Source: Deltaproteobacteria bacterium (GTDB taxonomy: Bacteria > Desulfobacterota > Syntrophia > Syntrophales > Fen-1087). From it: a DNA stretch of 5,291 nt. A program made the translations under genes and the position numbers. The first letter of the stretch is position 1, and the number at the start of each line of letters is the position of its first letter. Below the pieces are notes generated by a model. It searched no databases. It saw only the letters and a list, made by a program, of their open reading frames with translations, and was not told the origin of the DNA. The DNA lies in the NCBI GenBank assembly GCA_026388595.1, contig JAPLJM010000002.1, forward strand, positions 1-5,291, read 5' to 3'. Positions 1-5,291 of the stretch are shown piece by piece.

Positions 1-409
<409 letters not shown>

Positions 410-418
410 TAATCCTAT

Positions 419-434
419 TGGAGATTGCTCTCCA
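419..434 (-). other. GNRA-capped hairpin just upstream of mature 16S 5' end
   Basis: On the transcribed strand, TGGAGA and TCTCCA form a perfect 6-bp stem closed by a GCAA tetraloop of the GNRA class. It sits about 9 nt before the predicted 16S 5' end, in the pre-16S leader. It may help leader folding or processing, which is inference. The pairing itself is directly visible. Confidence 0.5.
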
Positions 435-486
435 TCTTCTTCTTTGACAAAAAAGGACCCACAAATCTATTATCCCACTATTCAAT

Positions 487-498
487 TTTAAAAGAGCC
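487..498 (-). promoter_or_regulatory. boxA-like antitermination site in the rRNA leader
   Basis: The transcribed strand reads GGCTCTTTTAAA, close to the rRNA boxA core (TGCTCTTTA-type) that binds NusB/S10 to build the antitermination complex. It lies about 12-25 nt downstream of the predicted P2 start and about 80 nt before 16S, the usual place for leader boxA. No convincing boxB hairpin was found. Confidence 0.55.
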
Positions 499-517
499 AA
501 TTTGGAACGAGCCCTGT

Positions 518-546
518 GATATAGGCGATACGTTCAATCTTGTCAA
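518..546 (-). promoter_or_regulatory. rRNA operon promoter P2 (proximal)
   Basis: A perfect -35 TTGACA (541-546) is followed by a 17-nt spacer and a -10 of TATATC (518-523). Transcription should start near 511, giving a leader of about 100 nt before 16S. Just upstream of the -35, 547-580 is very A+T rich with T and A runs, as expected of an UP element that contacts the RNA polymerase alpha subunits. The region after the -10 contains GGGC, a GC-rich discriminator typical of growth-rate-controlled rRNA promoters. Confidence 0.75.
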
Positions 547-685
547 GAACTATTTTTAATTTTTTTACGAACTGATTAAAAACCGCGACATGAATTTGAT
601 TAACAGGTGATTAATAAGGGTTGTATCTTTCTATGGGAAGATGACAGCCTCGAAAATCAAACAGTCTTTCAATGAACGAACGTGG

Positions 686-714
686 CTTATAACTGTTTCT
701 CTCAGATGAGTCAA
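686..714 (-). promoter_or_regulatory. rRNA operon promoter P1 (distal)
   Basis: TTGACT (709-714), a 17-nt spacer and TATAAG (686-691) make a strong sigma70-type promoter, with a start near 679. The -35 is embedded in TAGTTCTTGAC, the same 11 bases found at the P2 -35. Its AT-rich upstream flank (715-730) runs into the stop codon of tyrS, so promoter and upstream gene abut. Two spaced promoters before 16S is a common rRNA operon arrangement. Confidence 0.65.
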
Positions 715-727
715 GAACTAATTTAGA

Positions 728-2008
728 TTATTTTACCCGCACCATGAAGTGGTGTTTCTTTCCTTTTCGAAGCCTGATTTCACCGTGGGCATCCATTTGA
801 CTTAACATGATTTTTTCATCAAACACCTTGATCTGGGTGTCATTGACATAACCACCCCCCTGGGCAATCAAGCGCCTTGCTTCACCCTTGGATGCGCATA
901 AACCGGTTTCCGCGAACAGTTCAAAAGCCGGTATCCCCTTTTCCAGGTCCTGATGCGATTTGGTCAGCGACGGCATGGTGGAGGCCTCTTCCTGGAAAGC
1001 GGCACGCGGTATCGTACAGGATGGAAACAAGGCCGCCTCCACCGGCTTTACGTGGAAAGCCTTGACAGCCGCCTGCCAGGCTGAAAGCGCTTCCGCTTCA
1101 CCATGGGTGATTTTCGTTGCCTCGAAAGCCAGCACTGACTTGGCCATATTGAGGTCTGCATCAACCAGCATCCTTGCCTGTCGGACCTCTTCCATCGGCA
1201 AAAAGGTAAACAGCGCTAAGAACCGCTCCACATCGGCGTCCTCCACATTTACCCAATACTGGTAGTAATCGTAGGGAGAGGTGAGTCCCCGGTCCAGCCA
1301 GACGGTGCCCTTCTCGGTTTTTCCCATCTTGTGGCCCTGGGATGTGGTCAGGAGCGGGAAGGTCAGGCTGAAGGCCATCCGGCCTTCCATCCGCCGGATG
1401 AGATCGATGCCGGCCAGCATATTGCCCCACTGGTCATTCCCCCCCATCTGCATGGCGCAATCCTGGTGCTTAAAAAGATACAGAAAATCGTAGGCCTGCA
1501 GCAGCATATAATTGAACTCGATAAAATTGAGACCTTTCTCGAGGCGCTGCCGGTAGCTTTCCGCAGACAGCATCTTGTTCACACTGAAGTGCCTGCCGAT
1601 ATCCCGTAAGAATTCAATGTAATTGAGGGTAGTCAGCCAATCGGCGTTATTGACCATCAGGGCCTTCCTCTGACCGAAATCCAGATATTTGGACAGCTGC
1701 GCCTGAAGACATTGCGCATTAAAATTAATTTGTTCGCGCGTCAGAATCTGGCGCATTTCCGTTTTGCCGCTGGGATCGCCGATGAGGCCCGTCCCGCCGC
1801 CGATGAGGGCGATGGGCCGGTGGCCGTGTTGCTGCATGTGTACCAGAGCCATAATGGGGACGAGGCTTCCGATGTGCAGGCTTGTGGCAGTCGGGTCGAA
1901 CCCGATATAGCAGTTGATCTTCCGGTCCTGCAGGAGTTCCCTGATCAGACCTTCATCGGTGACCTGTTCGATGAATCCACGTTCAAAAAAAACATCATAG
2001 ACACTCAT
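728..2008 (-). CDS. tyrS: Tyrosyl-tRNA synthetase (TyrRS)
   Basis: TyrS attaches tyrosine to tRNA-Tyr in two ATP-dependent steps in the cytoplasm. The 426-residue product has the length of the E. coli-type enzyme (about 424). The class I catalytic fold is clear: YIGFDPTATSLHIGS at 34-48 carries the tyrosine-pocket Tyr34 and the HIGH-type motif (HIGS, 45-48). GDPSGKTE follows at 77-84, QAYD at 171-174 and GGNDQWGN at 189-196. The KMSKS loop is KMGKT at 227-231, a variant normal for TyrRS. Residues about 358-420 form the C-terminal S4-type RNA-binding domain that grips the tRNA. The ATG start is preceded by GGGGAGG (2020-2026), 11 nt away. It lies 58 nt downstream of ymdB with no obvious terminator between, so co-transcription with rny-ymdB is plausible. 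Its stop codon abuts rRNA promoter P1. Confidence 0.97.
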   Translation of the reverse strand: MSVYDVFFERGFIEQVTDEGLIRELLQDRKINCYIGFDPTATSLHIGSLVPIMALVHMQQHGHRPIALIGGGTGLIGDPSGKTEMRQILTREQINFNAQCLQAQLSKYLDFGQRKALMVNNADWLTTLNYIEFLRDIGRHFSVNKMLSAESYRQRLEKGLNFIEFNYMLLQAYDFLYLFKHQDCAMQMGGNDQWGNMLAGIDLIRRMEGRMAFSLTFPLLTTSQGHKMGKTEKGTVWLDRGLTSPYDYYQYWVNVEDADVERFLALFTFLPMEEVRQARMLVDADLNMAKSVLAFEATKITHGEAEALSAWQAAVKAFHVKPVEAALFPSCTIPRAAFQEEASTMPSLTKSHQDLEKGIPAFELFAETGLCASKGEARRLIAQGGGYVNDTQIKVFDEKIMLSQMDAHGEIRLRKGKKHHFMVRVK

Positions 2009-2066
2009 ATGGTCCCGAGCCTCCCCTGAATGCTATTTTTCGTCGTCCGCGGCAATGAGAGATATG

Positions 2067-2861
2067 TCAATCTTGTGAATCCTTTATCCGCAAACTGAGG
2101 CGCTCAATTCCCAGGCTCCTGCCCGTGTTCTCATCGACGGTGATCAACGCCCCCTGAAGCCGGACATCTCCTTTTGCCACGTCGAACTTGTTGGGCATTT
2201 GCATTAAAAACCGCTCCAGTACCGCATCCTTCTTCGTGCCGATGATCGAATCAAAGGGCCCCGTCATGCCCACATCGGTCATGTAGGCGGTCCCCTGCGG
2301 CAGGACCTGTTCGTCCGCCGTCTGGACATGGGTATGGGTTCCCACAACCGCGCTGACCCGGCCATCGAGGAACCAGCCCATCGCCTGTTTTTCCGACGTG
2401 GCCTCTGCATGCATATCCACAAGCACGATCTTTGTTTTCCGCCTGAGTTTTTCTATTTCTTTCTCTGCCGTTTTAAAGGGGCAGTCCAAAGGCCGCATAA
2501 AGACCCTCCCGGCCAGGTTAATCACGCCCACCTGAACCCCTGAAGGACAGGGCACGACAACGCTGCCGAAACCGGGGGCGCCCTCCGGATAATTCGCCGG
2601 CCGGAGCAGCGTTTCATAATCCTCCACAAACTCAAGAACTTCTTTTTTGTCCCAAATGTGATTGCCCGATGTTAAAACATCAATACGGCAACGGTATAAC
2701 TCTTCAACGATTTCGCGGGTGATGCCGAAACCGGCGGCCGCATTTTCACAATTGGCAATCACCAGGTCGATCCGGTAATCCTCAATGAGCGCAGGAACGA
2801 GTTCCCTCACTGCACGCCGTCCCGGTCTGCCGATAATATCGCCGATAAACAGAATTTTCAT
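2067..2861 (-). CDS. ymdB: YmdB family metallophosphoesterase (TIGR00282 type)
   Basis: The product belongs to the YmdB family of dinuclear-metal phosphoesterases. The Bacillus subtilis member hydrolyses cyclic nucleotides in vitro and influences biofilm and motility decisions; the physiological substrate here is unknown. All expected metal ligands are visible: Asp8 (FIGDIIGRPGR), Glu39-Asn40 (NCEN), Asn67-His68 (SGNHIWD), His151 (DMHAEATSEK), and His176 and His178 (GTHTHVQTAD). The frame can be extended to a TTG at 2885 inside rny, but I chose the ATG at 2861. The family begins at MKILFIGD, the resulting 264 residues match the B. subtilis length, and TAGGA lies 11 nt upstream. The rny stop is only 13 nt before this start, and that stop codon forms part of the TAGGA. 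rny-ymdB adjacency also occurs in Firmicutes, which supports a functional link with RNA turnover. Cytoplasmic; no signal or membrane segment. Confidence 0.93.
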   Translation of the reverse strand: MKILFIGDIIGRPGRRAVRELVPALIEDYRIDLVIANCENAAAGFGITREIVEELYRCRIDVLTSGNHIWDKKEVLEFVEDYETLLRPANYPEGAPGFGSVVVPCPSGVQVGVINLAGRVFMRPLDCPFKTAEKEIEKLRRKTKIVLVDMHAEATSEKQAMGWFLDGRVSAVVGTHTHVQTADEQVLPQGTAYMTDVGMTGPFDSIIGTKKDAVLERFLMQMPNKFDVAKGDVRLQGALITVDENTGRSLGIERLSLRIKDSQD

Positions 2862-2874
2862 GGGCTGAGTGGTC

Positions 2875-4437
2875 CTACCTGGCAAAGTCGGAAACCCGCG
2901 TTTCCCGAATGACCGTCACCTTGATCTGCCCGGGATAGGTCAGGTCTTTTTCGATCTTTTTGATGATATCCCGACAGAGCATGACGGTATCGTTGTCAGA
3001 AATTTTTTCATTTTCCACCATGATGCGGATCTCACGACCTGCCTGGATCGCGTAGCATTTATCCACGCCGTTGAAGGAATTGGCAATGGCCTCCAACTCT
3101 TCCAGTCGCTTGACGTAGGTTTCAATCATTTCCCGCCGGGCGCCGGGCCGGGCCGCCGAAAGGGTATCCGCCGCCTGGACAAGCACACCCAGCAGCGTGT
3201 TGGTCCGGCCATCGTCATGGTGGGTGGCAATGGCCTGGACGATCTTCGTGGATTCCCCAAACCGACGGGCATAATCCGCGCCGATGGCGGCATGCGTCCC
3301 TTCCACCTCATAATCGATGGCCTTGCCGATATCATGCAGCAATCCCGCCCGTTTCGCTTCCTTCACATTCATTTTGAGTTCAGCCGCCATCATGCCGGTG
3401 AGATGGGCCACTTCCACGGAATGCTGCAGAACGTTCTGCGAAAAGCTCCTCCTGTATTTGAGGCTGCCCAGCAGGTTGATGATCTCCGGGTGGATATCAT
3501 GAACCCCTACGTCAAAGGATGTGCGTTCCCCTATTTCCCGAATGATGGTATCCACTTCGGTTCTGACCTTTTTGACGATATCCTCGATCCGACCGGGATG
3601 AATGCGGCCATCGGTAATCAGTCTTTCCAGTGAAATTCTGGCCACCTCCCGCCGGATCGGGTCGAAGCTGGACAAAACGACTGCCTCCGGCGTATCATCC
3701 ACAATCAAATCGATTCCTGTCGCCGCTTCAATGGCGCGGATATTCCGCCCTTCCCGGCCGATGATCCTGCCCTTCATCTCATCACTGGGCAAGTTGACCA
3801 CGGACACCGTATTTTCACCCACAAAATCGCCTGCATAGCGCTGAATGGCGTAAGCAATGATCTCGCGAGATTTGTTATCAGCCGTGCGTTTTGCCTCTTC
3901 TTCAATCTTGCGGACCATGACGGCCACATCCCGTTTGGCCTCCGATTCCATGGTTTGTATCAGATAATTCTTTGCCTCTTCCGAGGAGATACCGGCAATT
4001 TTTTCCAGTTTCTGCTTCTGCTCCTCGATCATACGATTGAGCTTATCCTGTTTTTCGCCAAAAGTCGCCTCCCGGCTGACCAGGGATTTCTCCCGGCTTT
4101 CGCCATTGGCTTCCTTCTGCGCCAGTTGATCGATCCGCTTGTCAAGATTTTCTTCCTTGGATCGGATTCTCTTTTCCAGGTTTTCCAGTTCAAGTTTCCG
4201 GTCCCGCGACTCTTTATCAAATTCAGTCTTGACCTTGAGGACGTTTTCCTTTGCCTGGATAACGGCCTCTTTCTTGATGGTTTCCGCTTCTTTTTTCGCC
4301 TCATCCACGATGCGCGTGGAAAGGTTCTCAGCCGCCGTCAGGCGGTTTTTGAAAAGCCTTTCGCGGAGAATAAAGCCAAACAGAAAGCCAATGGCTGTAG
4401 CGCCACAAACAATTAATATCATTATGCTGTTATACAT
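2875..4437 (-). CDS. rny: Ribonuclease Y (RNase Y)
   Basis: RNase Y is a membrane-anchored endoribonuclease that starts mRNA decay and processing. From the ATG at 4437 the product has 520 residues, equal to the B. subtilis enzyme. A hydrophobic N-terminal helix (about 4-25) anchors it. A long charged, Lys/Glu-rich coiled coil follows (about 34-200). A KH RNA-binding domain begins at GRIIGREGRNIRAIE (about 223-237). The HD catalytic domain spans roughly 333-430, with His339 (LQHSVEVAHLTG), the HD pair His368-Asp369 in GLLHDIGKAID, THHDDG (406-411) and Asp424 (QAADTLSAARPG). His368-Asp369 is also the numbering of the B. subtilis HD pair, which favours the ATG over the adjacent in-frame TTG at 4440. 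A near-perfect Shine-Dalgarno sequence precedes it. No residue essential to the family appears missing. It is probably co-transcribed with ymdB, 13 nt downstream. Confidence 0.97.
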   Translation of the reverse strand: MYNSIMILIVCGATAIGFLFGFILRERLFKNRLTAAENLSTRIVDEAKKEAETIKKEAVIQAKENVLKVKTEFDKESRDRKLELENLEKRIRSKEENLDKRIDQLAQKEANGESREKSLVSREATFGEKQDKLNRMIEEQKQKLEKIAGISSEEAKNYLIQTMESEAKRDVAVMVRKIEEEAKRTADNKSREIIAYAIQRYAGDFVGENTVSVVNLPSDEMKGRIIGREGRNIRAIEAATGIDLIVDDTPEAVVLSSFDPIRREVARISLERLITDGRIHPGRIEDIVKKVRTEVDTIIREIGERTSFDVGVHDIHPEIINLLGSLKYRRSFSQNVLQHSVEVAHLTGMMAAELKMNVKEAKRAGLLHDIGKAIDYEVEGTHAAIGADYARRFGESTKIVQAIATHHDDGRTNTLLGVLVQAADTLSAARPGARREMIETYVKRLEELEAIANSFNGVDKCYAIQAGREIRIMVENEKISDNDTVMLCRDIIKKIEKDLTYPGQIKVTVIRETRVSDFAR

Positions 4438-4446
4438 CAAATCAAT

Positions 4447-4456
4447 TCACCTCCTT
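4447..4456 (-). promoter_or_regulatory. Near-perfect Shine-Dalgarno sequence for rny
   Basis: The transcribed strand reads AAGGAGGTGA, complementary to most of the usual 16S 3' tail. The GGAGG core is 9 nt from the TTG at 4440 and 12 nt from the ATG at 4437. Spacing therefore slightly favours TTG, while codon choice and family length favour ATG; the difference is one residue. It is much stronger than the sites before ymdB and zapA, suggesting high translation of rny. Confidence 0.8.
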
Positions 4457-4614
4457 ATATTAAACGTCGCTGTCTATGACAGGACGGTAAAAAATGGTTC
4501 ATGCAATCGACAAACGTCAAGGAAATTCGGAAGCGGCGGGACTTAAACAGATCAATAGAATAAACCGGGGAAAGGGGACCCGACAGGCGATCCAGGTTCC
4601 TGCTGCCTGGAGTC
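4457..4614 (-). other. Spacer/leader between 6S RNA and rny, with hairpin
   Basis: This ~160-nt stretch separates the 6S T run from the rny ribosome binding site and has no credible gene. On the transcribed strand, CGTCCTGTC and GACAGCGACG (within 4464-4486) pair as a 9-bp stem with one bulged C and an ATA loop, about 8-10 nt upstream of the Shine-Dalgarno sequence. There is no T run after it, so it looks like a leader hairpin rather than a terminator. A TTGACG at 4515-4520 could be a -35 for an rny promoter, but the matching -10 (CATTTT, 18-nt spacer) is poor. A weak CCAGG/CCTGG inverted repeat lies at 4592-4610. Confidence 0.45.
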
Positions 4615-4642
4615 AAAAAACCCCCGCCAATGCCGTGTTAAC
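4615..4642 (-). terminator. Likely 3' end/terminator of 6S RNA
   Basis: The 3' half of the 6S closing stem ends in GGCGGGGG (4621-4628) and is followed at once by six T residues (4615-4620) on the transcribed strand. A GC-rich stem directly before a U tract is the form of an intrinsic terminator. Here the stem's partner is the distant 5' end of the same RNA, so its efficiency as a terminator is uncertain. Confidence 0.4.
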
Positions 4643-4812
4643 CACCTTTTTGAACCTTTTGAAAAAGTGGGCGCCTAGTATTGCTGCTACAGCCGTTCTG
4701 CTTCCGGTACTTTGGGTTAACCAGCAGACAGGCTCACTGCGAGCAAGGAAAGGCCCCCGGTTCCAAGGTGTTGGCTCAAAAAACGAATGTTAATCACGCA
4801 CATCGCAGGGGA
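4620..4812 (-). ncRNA. ssrS: 6S RNA
   Basis: 6S RNA mimics an open promoter and sequesters sigma70 RNA polymerase, mainly when growth slows. The call rests on structure and position. On the transcribed strand, bases 4811-4789 pair with 4621-4642 through about 21 base pairs with only three single-base bulges. After a small internal loop, TTTTTGAGCC (4773-4782) pairs with GGTTCAAAAA (4647-4656), ten pairs including one G-U. A central bubble of about 14 nt (4759-4772) and 12 nt (4657-4668) follows, then an apical arm opened by GGGGGCC (4752-4758) against GGCGCCC (4669-4675) with one mismatch. Further helices in the arm involve TTGC/GCAA and AGCC/GGCT. Closing stem, bubble and interrupted apical hairpin are the 6S signature. 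The length is about 191 nt, against about 184 in E. coli. Its place directly after zapA matches gamma-proteobacterial ssrS. It starts only ~16 nt after the zapA stop; no clean own promoter was found. Confidence 0.85.
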
Positions 4813-4827
4813 TAACATATGTTTCTA

Positions 4828-5109
4828 TTACTGTCTTATCTCATTGATAAGGTGAATCAATTGTTCAGACTTGCTTTCCATCTGATGGCAGATGTCCTCT
4901 TTTAGGCCCTTTAGTGTGAAATGTTCATCGGCAATATTCAGGGCCGCCAGGATGGCCACTTGCAAAATGTTGATTGCCTTTGCATTTTTCTGTATTTCTC
5001 TTACCTTATCATTGACATAAGAAACGACAGCACCTACATGCTCATCCCCAGAATCGCTCAATACTGAAATGTCCTGCCCCAGTACTCTGATTTGATATTG
5101 CTTTTTCAA
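4828..5109 (-). CDS. zapA: Cell division protein ZapA
   Basis: ZapA binds FtsZ and cross-links protofilaments, stabilising the division ring at midcell. The product has 93 residues from the chosen start, within the family range (85 in B. subtilis, 109 in E. coli). The N-terminal part, YQIRVLGQDISVLSDSGDEH, is the typical strand-rich FtsZ-binding region. NILQVAILAALNIADEHF is the hallmark helix of the dimer core, and the remainder is a charged C-terminal coiled-coil helix. No ATG is available at the N-terminus. The frame can begin at TTG 5115, but AAGGA (5116-5120) touches that codon with no spacing, whereas TTG at 5107-5109 lies an ideal 6 nt downstream, so I chose the latter. A coiled-coil, probably zapB-like, gene ends 16 nt upstream and the 6S RNA follows, as in many proteobacteria. 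Confidence 0.93.
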   Translation of the reverse strand: MKKQYQIRVLGQDISVLSDSGDEHVGAVVSYVNDKVREIQKNAKAINILQVAILAALNIADEHFTLKGLKEDICHQMESKSEQLIHLINEIRQ

Positions 5110-5115
5110 CGTCAA

Positions 5116-5120
5116 TCCTT
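5116..5120 (-). promoter_or_regulatory. Ribosome binding site deciding the zapA start
   Basis: AAGGA on the transcribed strand sits directly against the first in-frame TTG (5113-5115) and 6 nt before the second TTG (5107-5109). Normal Shine-Dalgarno spacing therefore selects the second. Confidence 0.6.
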
Positions 5121-5125
5121 AACGT

Positions 5126-5291
5126 CTACTTGGGAACACCGATATCCTGAAGCAACTCCAGCAGCGAATCGACTTTCGTGCGTACAGAATCCCTTTCCTC
5201 TTTAAATCCCCTTTGTTTATTATTTGCTTCTTCCAGTTCCGCAATCTTGTATTTTAAATCAGTCTCCAGCTCCAAATTCCTTCTTTTCAGC
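5126..5291 (-). CDS. Coiled-coil protein, probably ZapB-like (3' part only)
   Basis: The last 54 codons and a TAG stop (5126-5128) of an open frame enter from the right edge. The start lies outside the window. The visible peptide is highly charged, begins LKRRNLELETDLKYKIAELE and ends VRTKVDSLLELLQDIGVPK. Leucine and hydrophobic residues recur at heptad-like intervals, with abundant Glu, Lys and Arg, which indicates a long coiled coil and no enzyme motif. Small coiled-coil proteins encoded just upstream of zapA are often annotated as ZapB-like division factors, and the 16-nt gap to zapA suggests co-transcription and co-translation. The ZapB assignment rests on context and composition; coiled coils resemble one another by chance, so a generic coiled-coil protein remains possible. 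Confidence 0.75.
   Translation of the reverse strand, partial: LKRRNLELETDLKYKIAELEEANNKQRGFKEERDSVRTKVDSLLELLQDIGVPK

Larger units (their letters stand above)
411..727 (-). other. rRNA operon control and leader region (non-coding)
   Basis: This 317-nt stretch between the tyrS stop and 16S holds the tandem promoters, the boxA-like site and the GNRA hairpin listed separately. Apart from these I see only AT-rich sequence. There is no stem followed by a T run that would serve as an intrinsic terminator for tyrS, so tyrS transcripts may read into the rRNA operon unless stopped by another mechanism. The small open frames here lack ribosome binding sites and run into 16S. Confidence 0.7.

Noticed and set aside
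960..2029. Several plus-strand open frames opposite tyrS
   Set aside because: They mirror conserved TyrRS segments and lack start signals; the minus-strand frame is unambiguous.
2869..3633. A 254-codon plus-strand open frame opposite rny
   Set aside because: It lies wholly antisense to the conserved KH and HD regions of rny (with a few bases beyond), has no recognisable domain and no convincing ribosome binding site. It is a shadow of minus-strand codon use.
4455..4502. A 15-codon minus-strand mini-ORF ending just before the rny Shine-Dalgarno sequence, a possible leader peptide
   Set aside because: It has no ribosome binding site and no run of regulatory codons; nothing but position supports it.
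4491..4520. Sigma70 promoter for rny built on TTGACG
   Set aside because: The -10 at acceptable spacing (CATTTT) matches only three of six consensus bases; a sigma54-type reading also fails at the -24 GG.
4592..4610. CCAGG/CCTGG inverted repeat as a terminator
   Set aside because: The stem is only 5 bp with a 9-nt loop and no T run follows.
4715..4722. Palindromic GGTTAACC near the 6S apical loop as a dimerisation (kissing) element
   Set aside because: Its first bases probably pair in the apical stem, and an 8-base palindrome is easily met by chance.
4494..4793. A 99-codon plus-strand open frame in the zapA-rny gap
   Set aside because: It overlaps the 6S RNA gene on the opposite strand. 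The peptide reflects complementary 6S sequence and resembles no family I know.

Overview
The window reads as a chromosomal housekeeping segment from a Gram-negative bacterium. The partial 16S rRNA at the left edge has a short V1 loop and a V1/V2 pattern that, from memory, looks like Desulfobacterota (the former Deltaproteobacteria), possibly near Syntrophus/Smithella. That placement is an impression, not an alignment. Every gene lies on the minus strand, so transcription runs from right to left.

Layout in the direction of transcription: (1) the 3' part of a small coiled-coil gene, probably zapB-like (5126-5291); (2) zapA, a FtsZ-ring-associated protein (4828-5109); (3) a 6S RNA gene, ssrS, immediately after zapA (about 4620-4812), identified here from a long, nearly complete closing stem, a central bubble and an apical arm; (4) a leader of about 160 nt carrying a small hairpin and a near-perfect Shine-Dalgarno sequence; (5) rny, encoding RNase Y (2875-4437); (6) ymdB, a metallophosphoesterase (2067-2861); (7) tyrS, tyrosyl-tRNA synthetase (728-2008); (8) an rRNA control region with two tandem sigma70-type promoters, a boxA-like antitermination site and a small GNRA hairpin (411-730); (9) the first ~409 nt of 16S rRNA (1-409).

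The genes share a growth and RNA theme. ZapA and the coiled-coil protein serve the division ring, 6S RNA inhibits sigma70 RNA polymerase, RNase Y turns over mRNA, YmdB is its usual genomic partner, TyrS charges tRNA-Tyr, and the block ends in an rRNA operon. rny-ymdB are tightly spaced (13 nt) and probably co-transcribed. tyrS follows after 58 nt, and no intrinsic terminator is visible between tyrS and the rRNA promoters.

I see no mobile element, CRISPR array, phage gene or unknown protein system. The least obvious content is non-coding: the 6S RNA, and the rRNA control region with its duplicated promoter core. The long plus-strand reading frames are antisense shadows of tyrS, rny and the 6S gene.
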